64,000 bases of DNA, taken from positions 1 through 64,000 of the forward strand of contig NZ_WSSC01000005.1 of the NCBI RefSeq assembly GCF_009792895.1, read 5' to 3'. This stretch comes from Pigmentibacter ruber (GTDB taxonomy: Bacteria; Bdellovibrionota_B; Oligoflexia; Silvanigrellales; Silvanigrellaceae). Below, in pieces: positions 52,555 to 58,968 of this stretch. Below the pieces are notes generated by a model, which worked only from the letters and a program-made list of their open reading frames with translations, ran no database searches and was not told the origin of the DNA. How positions within the stretch are numbered: position 1 is the stretch's first letter; each line of letters begins with the position of its first letter. The position numbers and the translations under genes are program-made.

Positions 52555-53334
52555 TTATTTTTTTTCATTTTCAGCGGTTTTAGTTGCAGGTGCTGGTTTG
52601 GCAATTGATACTAAATTTACTTTGAAAACAAGAGTTGAATTAGGTCCAATAGATGGAGAAGGAGATTGTGCACCATATGCAAGACCTGCTGGGATATAAA
52701 GCATCCAAGTTGACCCTTCAGGCATTAATTGTAATGCTTCAGTCCAGCCTTTAATCACTCCATTTACAGGAAAAGAAACAGGTTGGCCACGTTGGTAGGA
52801 ACTATCAAATACTTTTCCATTAATTAAAGTACCTTCGTAGTTAACTGTTACTGTATCAGTTGCTTTTGGTTTAGCGCCTTTTCCTTCAGTAATAATTTTA
52901 TATTGTAGCCCACTTGCTAAAGTAACTACGCCTTTTTCAGCTTTATTTTTGCTTAAAAAAGTTTCGCCTTCTTTTAAGTTCTTATCGCTACGAATTTTTT
53001 GTTGTTCTGTCATATATTTTTGCATAAAAGCTTGAGAATCTTGTGTGCTAATTTCAGATTCTTTTCCATTTAATCCATCTTCAATAGCTTTTAACAAGAT
53101 ATTTTTATTAATCTTTATTTCTCCGCCTTTAATGCTTGAAGAAATTTCGTGTCCAATAATATAGCTCGCTTTTTCTTCGTCATTTTTAAAAGTCATAGTA
53201 CCCTTCTTAGTTGCTGGAGTAGAAGGTGCTTCTTTTTTTGCAGGAGTTTCAGCTGCAAAAGAGGAAAAAGAAAGCATTGGAGAACTTGCAAGAGCAGCAA
53301 GTGTTGCCCATTTTTTTGTTGAAGCAAATTTCAT
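52555..53334 (-). CDS. FKBP-type peptidyl-prolyl isomerase, Mip/FkpA-like
   Basis: 259 residues. Signal peptide with a likely cut after SFA. A helical FKBP_N dimerisation segment (KASYIIGHEISSSIKGGEIKI, LLKAIEDGLNGKE) is followed by an FKBP domain (about 140-245): LQYKIITEGKGAKP, VTVNYEGTLINGKVFDSSYQRGQP, VIKGWTEALQLMPEGSTWMLYIPAGLAYG. These are the FK506-pocket motifs. The protein should fold or isomerise proteins in the periplasm. Mip homologues aid intracellular survival in some pathogens. It has an Ala/Lys/Pro-rich flexible start and end. Confidence 0.93.
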   Translation of the reverse strand: MKFASTKKWATLAALASSPMLSFSSFAAETPAKKEAPSTPATKKGTMTFKNDEEKASYIIGHEISSSIKGGEIKINKNILLKAIEDGLNGKESEISTQDSQAFMQKYMTEQQKIRSDKNLKEGETFLSKNKAEKGVVTLASGLQYKIITEGKGAKPKATDTVTVNYEGTLINGKVFDSSYQRGQPVSFPVNGVIKGWTEALQLMPEGSTWMLYIPAGLAYGAQSPSPSIGPNSTLVFKVNLVSIAKPAPATKTAENEKK

Positions 53335-53394
53335 AACTGAGTTCCTTCTTATGGTTAAAGTATGGCATTCGTCAACAAAACGAATGGTCGCAAC

Positions 53395-53423
53395 ACTGTA
53401 TTACTGTTATATATAAGTGTCAA
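53395..53423 (-). promoter_or_regulatory. Candidate promoter of the FKBP gene
   Basis: On the minus strand TTGACA (53423-53418) is followed after 17 nt by TACAGT (53400-53395). A small 7-bp hairpin (53366-53372 / 53380-53386) lies in the leader that follows. Confidence 0.45.
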
Positions 53424-53460
53424 GATAAATTCTTCTTTCAGCTATCTTATTGGTGTTTAA

Positions 53461-53466
53461 TATAAT
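53461..53466 (+). promoter_or_regulatory. Candidate -10 box of the NMN adenylyltransferase gene
   Basis: TATAAT at 53461-53466 is a perfect -10 box, 32 nt before the GTG start. The matching -35 (TTCAGC at 53437-53442, 18 nt spacer) is poor. Confidence 0.4.
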
Positions 53467-53498
53467 GATATTACTTGATTTTTGAGGTGGGAGTGATA

Positions 53499-54506
53499 GT
53501 GGAGAAAAAAACATATGAGTTCAGCATATATATTGGACGTTTTCAACCATTTCATTTAGGACATTTGGAAAGTATTAAATTTGCGCTTAAGTATTCAAAA
53601 AAGTTAATTATTATTTTAGGTGGTGCTTATTCTTCTCCATCTCCTAGAGGGCCATGGAATATTGCGCAAAGAATTGAAATGATTAATTCTTGTTTGAGCG
53701 AAACTGAAAAAAACAAAATTTATTTTGTTGGTATTCGCGATAGACTTTATTGTGAAGAAAAATGGATTCAAAATGTACAAGGAGAAGTATTTAAAATTAC
53801 AAATTCAGTTAGAAATATTGCAATTATTGGACATCAAAAAGATGCTAGTTCATATTACCTAAAAATCTTTCCCCAATGGGAGTTTTTAGAAACAGGCAAT
53901 TTTAAAAGTATAAATGCAACTGATATCAGAAATCTTTTATTTTTGAAAAATGATTTTTTAAAAATTAGTAAATATGTGCCTAAACCTATTCTTAAATATC
54001 TAACTAAATATGCTAAATCAAATGACTATAATTTATTAAAAAGAAAATTTAAATATATAGAGAAAAATAGGAATAAATTAAGAAGAGATAGTGTGACTAA
54101 TGCTTTAATTTTTTGCAATCAATATATCCTTCTTTTAATGAGTAAAGAACCATTGAAAAAAGATCTTTATTCTCTTCCTGAAGTGGATTATTTAGATAGA
54201 GAATTTGAAAATAATTCACTTGAAAATTTACAAAATGAAGTAACAATTGATATTGATAAAGAGCATTTATCAATGAGTTATGTTTCAAGTGATTTTTTTA
54301 ATTATTCGGAACGTTTTCCTTTAGGAAAACAATTGTCAAAAACATATTTATTTATGATTAAATCTGATAATTTACCATTAATTTCAGCTGCAAAAAACTC
54401 ACTAAAAGTTATGTGGGTTTTATTAGATGATTTACCATTTTTTCAAGATAAAATGTATGCAGATCATTATCAAATAATTCAAAAATTTAATAAGAATTTT
54501 TATTAA
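53499..54506 (+). CDS. NMN adenylyltransferase with degenerate Nudix domain
   Basis: About 335 residues. The first 185 residues are a NadM-type nucleotidyltransferase: YIGRFQPFHLGHLES holds the HxGH motif, SPSPRGPWNIAQRIEM and the late INATDIRN carry the ISSTxxR-like site. It makes NAD from NMN and ATP. The rest (about 195-335) has the outline of a Nudix domain of the bifunctional NadM-Nudix enzymes, but the Nudix box is lost: where G(x5)E(x7)REUxEE is expected, it reads LPEVDYLDREF and LENLQNEVTIDI. The second domain is probably inactive. Start: GTG at 53499 with GGGAG 5 nt before it. The 3' end overlaps bufC by 20 bp. Confidence 0.85.
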   Translation: MEKKTYEFSIYIGRFQPFHLGHLESIKFALKYSKKLIIILGGAYSSPSPRGPWNIAQRIEMINSCLSETEKNKIYFVGIRDRLYCEEKWIQNVQGEVFKITNSVRNIAIIGHQKDASSYYLKIFPQWEFLETGNFKSINATDIRNLLFLKNDFLKISKYVPKPILKYLTKYAKSNDYNLLKRKFKYIEKNRNKLRRDSVTNALIFCNQYILLLMSKEPLKKDLYSLPEVDYLDREFENNSLENLQNEVTIDIDKEHLSMSYVSSDFFNYSERFPLGKQLSKTYLFMIKSDNLPLISAAKNSLKVMWVLLDDLPFFQDKMYADHYQIIQKFNKNFY

Positions 54507-55323
54507 AAAAAGCATTTTGTCTAGTTAAAACTGAAATCCAGTTTGAAAATTTATTTAAATCAAAAGATTCTTCAGATATGTCAGAATTTTCTATTGATTG
54601 CTGTAAATTAAAACCTTTACTTAAATTACTAATTACTGGAAAAAACTCTTTTGGAATTCCAATCACATCAAGACTCCAAGGATTACTTTTAAAAATAATT
54701 ACATCTTCAGATTTATTTTCTATTTGAGTTAATTTTTCTTCACGGATTTTTTCTAAATCTTCTTCGTTATTGTTTTTATTTTCTTTTGCTTCTAAAAGCT
54801 CTTTTGCTGCATTATATAATTGAAATATAGGCCAATCAGAAGTAAATAAAATATGTTCTTTTTGTAAGTATATGTTATCTGCAATTGGAGATTCCTGTCC
54901 AAAAGTATTTTCCAAAGGGTTTTTAGCGGATAAAATTTCATGTATTAGAAAACAAAATAAAATAAAATCTGGGACGAAAGGACAATTTTGAATTTCTTCC
55001 TGCAATTTTAAATAATTGGAAAATTCTTTGACAGAATTTGTCATATCTTGTGGAGTTGGATTATTATGAAAATAATCCATTAAATAATTTTCAATAAAAC
55101 TTTTACCAAATAAAGCGCTTGCTAAATCAAATATTGTTTGTGAAAATACGCTTGACACTCTACCATAAAATGATTGGCGATATGCCTGAATCCTATGAAA
55201 TGTTTCTGGATCAAAGAATTGATATTCTTTTTCAGTAGTAAAATGGTTATAATTTTCATTTGGATTTGAGTAAATCACTTTTAGAAAAAAATTTTGTAAA
55301 TCTTTTAATTCATCTATTTTCAT
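54487..55323 (-). CDS. bufC: BufC-like partner protein (DUF2063 family)
   Basis: 278 residues, soluble. The start ELKDLQNFFLKVIYS, then YRQSFYGRVSSVFSQTIFDLASALFGKSFIENYLMDYF, is the DUF2063 pattern (helical domain that pairs with MNIO enzymes and helps bind the precursor). The later half has strand-like segments (DVIIFKSNPWSLDVI). Its ATG overlaps the bufB stop (ATGA), showing translational coupling. A role in precursor recognition is known for this family and inferred here. Confidence 0.82.
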   Translation of the reverse strand: MKIDELKDLQNFFLKVIYSNPNENYNHFTTEKEYQFFDPETFHRIQAYRQSFYGRVSSVFSQTIFDLASALFGKSFIENYLMDYFHNNPTPQDMTNSVKEFSNYLKLQEEIQNCPFVPDFILFCFLIHEILSAKNPLENTFGQESPIADNIYLQKEHILFTSDWPIFQLYNAAKELLEAKENKNNNEEDLEKIREEKLTQIENKSEDVIIFKSNPWSLDVIGIPKEFFPVISNLSKGFNLQQSIENSDISEESFDLNKFSNWISVLTRQNAFFNKNSY

Positions 55324-56153
55324 ATTAATGAATTTCCAATATTAATTTCATTGATTATTTCTGAAATAGGAGCTTGTTCATCATCACGTTCAATTATCAC
55401 AGGTCTTTTACCAATAAAGTTTAAAGCAGACTGCATTAACGACCAAACTTCAGAGCAAACTAAATTGTCATGAGTATCAAATAAAAAATCATCCATCGTC
55501 GAGTGACCAGCTAGATGATATTGTTTAACAAAACTAGGATTAACTTTCTTTAATTCTGTTAATGCATTAAATTTATGATTTACTGCTGATACATAAAGAT
55601 TATTTATATCCAAAAGAATACCACAACCTGTTTTTTTGCAAAGTGAATTTAAAAATTCTATTTCTGTATAATCATTATTTTTATAAGCAACATAAGAAGA
55701 TATGTTTTCAAGACAAAGAGGTCTTTGCAGAATATCTTGGACAATATGAATGTTATTAATAACAAGTTTTTCAGTTTCTTCATTTAGTGGAATAGGAAGT
55801 AAGTCAAAACTATTGTGTGTTGGTGAAGCAGAAAAACAGAGGTGATCTGAAATTACTAATGGATTTAATCTGTCACTAAGTTTTTTCAAGTTGTAACAGT
55901 AATTTCTATCAATGCTAAAAGCATTTGCAATATTTAAACCTACACCATGCATAACAGTGTGTGTTCGTTCTCTTATCTTATCTAAATGATAAAGAGCCGG
56001 ACCGCCTTCTAACATCATGTAGTTATCTGCCATAATTTCAAGAATAGGAAGGTCAGAGAGTTGGTGCCAAAATGAATAATGGGCAGCTCGAAGGCCTGCC
56101 CCAAATATTCCATCTTTATGTTTAATCGTTAAATTTATTTCATTCACATTCAT
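55320..56153 (-). CDS. bufB: MNIO (DUF692) multinuclear non-heme iron enzyme
   Basis: 277 residues, a TIM-barrel of the MNIO/DUF692 family. Metal-binding and core motifs visible: HGVGLNIA, VISDHLCFSAS, LCLENISSY, LLDINNLYVSAVNH, YHLAGHS, LFDTHDN and IIERDDE. These enzymes oxidise Cys of RiPP precursors, for example to thiooxazole in bufferins. It sits between two precursor genes and bufC. Its ATG overlaps the stop of the upstream precursor gene by one base (TAATG). Confidence 0.9.
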   Translation of the reverse strand: MNVNEINLTIKHKDGIFGAGLRAAHYSFWHQLSDLPILEIMADNYMMLEGGPALYHLDKIRERTHTVMHGVGLNIANAFSIDRNYCYNLKKLSDRLNPLVISDHLCFSASPTHNSFDLLPIPLNEETEKLVINNIHIVQDILQRPLCLENISSYVAYKNNDYTEIEFLNSLCKKTGCGILLDINNLYVSAVNHKFNALTELKKVNPSFVKQYHLAGHSTMDDFLFDTHDNLVCSEVWSLMQSALNFIGKRPVIIERDDEQAPISEIINEINIGNSLI

Positions 56154-56509
56154 TATCCTTTTTCGACAACTTTTTTTCCTTTCTCATCTTTCTTAATTAA
56201 AAAGCCTCCTTCAATTTTTAAACACGAACCTTTTGCGACATAAAGCCAGCCAAGATATCCTTTTTTATCAGAACCCATGACATTTCCTGCGCATTCAAAA
56301 GTAGTGCTTTTTTTGTACTTATTTTTAAAAGCAGCATTGGCAGCATCAATATCTGTTTTATCTACTGCACAAGAATTCATTTCTTTTTTTTGAATTCCGA
56401 AACATTTTTCAACTTCCTGGGAGATGACAACATCTGCTTTGTTTTGTGCATGAATAGTTAGAGCAATACTATTAAGTGCTGCTGTTATTATTATTTTTTT
56501 TGCATGCAT
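56153..56509 (-). CDS. Second bufferin-like precursor, divergent
   Basis: 118 residues from the ATG at 56509, which has AGGAG 9 nt before it; three further residues to 56518 are less likely. Signal peptide with a likely cut after IHA. It resembles the neighbouring BufA: a leading KCFGI, a middle CAVDKTDIDAANAAF, an FECAGN, and an end with SCLKIEGGFL. Counting from the longer start, Cys are at 39, 50, 76 and 99, four where BufA has six. The Cys that would match positions 37 and 83 of BufA are missing. Probably a modified export peptide of the same operon; its metal or substrate is unknown. Confidence 0.65.
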   Translation of the reverse strand: MHAKKIIITAALNSIALTIHAQNKADVVISQEVEKCFGIQKKEMNSCAVDKTDIDAANAAFKNKYKKSTTFECAGNVMGSDKKGYLGWLYVAKGSCLKIEGGFLIKKDEKGKKVVEKG

Positions 56510-56531
56510 ATCTGTCATCTCCTATTGATAA

Positions 56532-56891
56532 TTATTTCTTTAACTTTTCTATTTTACCTTTATCATCCATTAAAAAACCACCCAATTTTTGACATTCTTC
56601 TTTGGAAACTTTTGTCCAATTTAGGTTACCGCCTTTTGCAGCGCATTCTGCTTTTCCAGAACATGAGTGTTCCATAGCTTTTCCAAACTTAGCACTTAAT
56701 TCTTTATCTTTTTTAACAGCTTCAACTTGAGCTTTGTTTACTCCACAACCAGCTTTATCCTTTGCTGTAGCTTTTGCTCCACAGCTATTTACCCCCCAGC
56801 ATTTCACTTCTTCAGCAGATGCTGCAGAAATTGCTCCCATTGCTAATCCAGCGACAGCTGCACTAAGAACTAATTTACTTTTGTTTGACAT
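56532..56891 (-). CDS. bufA: Bufferin-type metallophore precursor (BufA2-like)
   Basis: 119 residues. Signal peptide with a likely cut after ASA. The mature part has six Cys (31, 37, 49, 77, 83, 100) in the BufA2 layout: CWGVNSC, GCGVNK, HSCSGKAECAAKGG, and EECQKLGGFL. Bufferins are periplasmic RiPPs whose Cys are modified by BufB with BufC and which bind copper or similar metals. It lies 20 nt after yceI and 13-22 nt before the second precursor. Confidence 0.8.
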   Translation of the reverse strand: MSNKSKLVLSAAVAGLAMGAISAASAEEVKCWGVNSCGAKATAKDKAGCGVNKAQVEAVKKDKELSAKFGKAMEHSCSGKAECAAKGGNLNWTKVSKEECQKLGGFLMDDKGKIEKLKK

Positions 56892-56911
56892 AACAAATCT
56901 CCTTAAAAAAA

Positions 56912-57553
56912 TTATGGTTTACGAGTCCCTTCACAGGCAATGTTTATAGTAACTGTATCTCCAACAACAGGTCCTGCTTCCACAACTGCTTGAAAATTAA
57001 CACCAAAATCTTTCCGATTAATCTCAGCAACTGCTTTAAAAGCTTGAAGAACTTTTGCATTATCTTTTATTTGGCCATTATATGTAACTTTAAATGTAAC
57101 TGGTTTAGTAATACCTTTTATCGTCATATCTCCCATTAATTCAAATGTTTTGTCTCCAGTTTTTTTGGCTCCTTTAGATTTAAAGGTCATAACAGGAAAT
57201 TTCTTTGCATCAAAAAAATCTGGGCTTTTTAAATGATCATCTCTTTTTTTCACAGATGTATCAATTGAATTAATTTCTGCGGAAGCATCTAATTGGGTTT
57301 GAGTGAAATCTTCTGGGTTAAATTTAAAAGTTCCTTTAAATTTTTTGAATTCTCCTGTAACTGAGCTAATAACTAAGTGTGCAACTTCGAATGAAACTTT
57401 AGAGTGATCAGGATCTATAGAATAGTCCTTTGCAACTTCTGCTGCAGCTATTACTGTTTCCGTTTTCTTATTTGAACTATTGGCGAGAACATTTAAAGGA
57501 GTAACTATAAGAGAAGTTAACAATAGTAACTTTGAGAGATCGATAGAGCGCAT
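56912..57553 (-). CDS. YceI family periplasmic protein
   Basis: 213 residues. Signal peptide with a likely cut after VLA or nearby. The YceI beta-barrel pattern is plain: YSIDPDHSKVSFEVAHLV, KGTFKFNPEDF, DDHLKSPDFFDAKKFPVMTFKSK, FELMGDMTIKGITKPVTFKV and INRKDFGVNF. The fold binds isoprenoid or similar lipids in the periplasm; the exact role is unsettled. It is the first gene of the operon with the bufferin genes. Confidence 0.9.
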   Translation of the reverse strand: MRSIDLSKLLLLTSLIVTPLNVLANSSNKKTETVIAAAEVAKDYSIDPDHSKVSFEVAHLVISSVTGEFKKFKGTFKFNPEDFTQTQLDASAEINSIDTSVKKRDDHLKSPDFFDAKKFPVMTFKSKGAKKTGDKTFELMGDMTIKGITKPVTFKVTYNGQIKDNAKVLQAFKAVAEINRKDFGVNFQAVVEAGPVVGDTVTINIACEGTRKP

Positions 57554-57593
57554 GTCTTACCTCTTAGTATTAGCAAACTTTCTATGTCGTATT

Positions 57594-57643
57594 AGGACAA
57601 ATTTCATCCTTAACAAATTAATAAGCATTTTTTAAGATGTCAA
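57594..57643 (-). promoter_or_regulatory. Promoter of the yceI-buf operon with possible operator
   Basis: On the minus strand TTGACA (57643-57638) is followed after 17 nt by TAATTT (57620-57615). An imperfect 17-bp dyad AGGA-AAATTT-TCCT lies at 57594-57610, over the expected start of transcription. It might bind a metal-sensing regulator; the dyad is not exact, so this part is weak. Confidence 0.4.
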
Positions 57644-57666
57644 ATTTAATAGTTAAGTTATTAATG

Positions 57667-58614
57667 TTAAGTTAATTCAACTGAGTTTTTTGCTTTATCT
57701 AAGAATAAATTTAAACTAGGGTAACGATCTCTAGCTTTAAGTGCCCAATACAATTGTTTCCTTGGTTGTTCATGTCTGATTAATATATGGAGAAGAAGTT
57801 CTTCATCTGCACTAATGCTTTTTTTTTCTTTTTGAATTTTCTTAAGTTCAAATGTTGCTAAACTTCTTATTTTTTCATCAAAACATTCATGTTTTTTTCG
57901 GAAAGCATTTAAATCATCTATATCAGAAGTTTCTTCTCTATATTTATTCATATAATGAAACCAAGCTCCAACGAGCATAGATAGGGATGGTATTTCTTTT
58001 GAAAAAAAGTTAATTAATGCAATAATCTGATCATATGGATGATTTTCTAAAAGAAGATTTGCAAAATTTTCTTCTTTTTTTAAATCCATTTTATTTCCAT
58101 GTTGATTTGCAAATGTTTCTACAATTTTTTTTACTTCTAGCGTTTTTTCATCACCAATATTTTTCTTTTCTTTTTGTATTTTATTTGGAAATAATAATGC
58201 TTCTTCACTTGAAATTGATACTTTTATAGGGCTTACTTTAGAGCCGATATTTTTTTGTGGTATTAGAGAATGTAAATTTTTTGCATCCCCTAATATTCTT
58301 TTTTTGGGTTCAGGAGAGCTCCTTAAGTTTTTCCATTTAGAAGGATCTAAATTCATTTTAATAATAAGGGTTTTTCCATGTTTGTTCGAAACTGTTATAA
58401 TATTGCTCTCGGTTAATTCATCTAGGGCGAGTTTAACTTGACGCTCTGTAACACCTAATAATATAGATAATTCAGCAGCACTAGACACTAATTCGTCAAT
58501 TCTAGCTACTATGCAATTTATAATATACAAAACAAGCGAGTAGCTACAGGATCCAAGTCGTGCTACTGCAAGTACTTTAAACCCACCTCTTTCTAAGAAG
58601 TTATTAAGATTCAC
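57667..58614 (-). CDS. Winged-helix domain protein of unknown role
   Basis: 315 residues, soluble. Residues about 10-85 look like a winged helix: LVLYIINCIVARIDELVSSAAELSILLGVTERQVKLALDELTESNIITVS. A Lys-rich linker follows, and then helices about 165-310 with FSKEIPSLSMLVGAWFHYMNKY. This bears some likeness to replication or DnaD-like proteins, but I do not assign it. Divergent from the 86-residue gene. Confidence 0.6.
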   Translation of the reverse strand: MNLNNFLERGGFKVLAVARLGSCSYSLVLYIINCIVARIDELVSSAAELSILLGVTERQVKLALDELTESNIITVSNKHGKTLIIKMNLDPSKWKNLRSSPEPKKRILGDAKNLHSLIPQKNIGSKVSPIKVSISSEEALLFPNKIQKEKKNIGDEKTLEVKKIVETFANQHGNKMDLKKEENFANLLLENHPYDQIIALINFFSKEIPSLSMLVGAWFHYMNKYREETSDIDDLNAFRKKHECFDEKIRSLATFELKKIQKEKKSISADEELLLHILIRHEQPRKQLYWALKARDRYPSLNLFLDKAKNSVELT

Positions 58615-58705
58615 CTGTGTTTCCCTCCAACAAAGTACACTGAGTTAAATACTATCTTAATTTTTCCGAAACGGAACAAAAGAATAGAAGAAAGAGGAAC
58701 TGATA

Positions 58706-58966
58706 ATGTTACAACGTTTTCTTACCATTGCAGATATCCCAGAATTACGACCAGACCCCATTCAGACAGATAAAAATATTCCTGAGATTGAAGTATTTAT
58801 TCCTGTTGATGTTTACTGGACAATTCAAGAAATAATAAAAAATATGCGTTATGCAAGAACTGCTGATTTATCAATTGATAAACTTTGGCATGATTTTAAT
58901 AAACTGATCTATCCTTGTATTATGCTAGAAAAGGATAGAATGTGGTTTAGAAGGAATGTAGGATAG
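58706..58966 (+). CDS. Hypothetical protein, 86 aa
   Basis: No family recognised. The protein has a Pro-rich start (IPELRPDPIQTDKNIPEIEV), a helix with WTIQEIIKNMRYARTADL and a WHDF segment. AGAGGA lies 7 nt before the ATG. It is divergent from the winged-helix gene and ends 2 nt from the convergent beta-barrel gene. Confidence 0.65.
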   Translation: MLQRFLTIADIPELRPDPIQTDKNIPEIEVFIPVDVYWTIQEIIKNMRYARTADLSIDKLWHDFNKLIYPCIMLEKDRMWFRRNVG

Positions 58967-58968
58967 AA

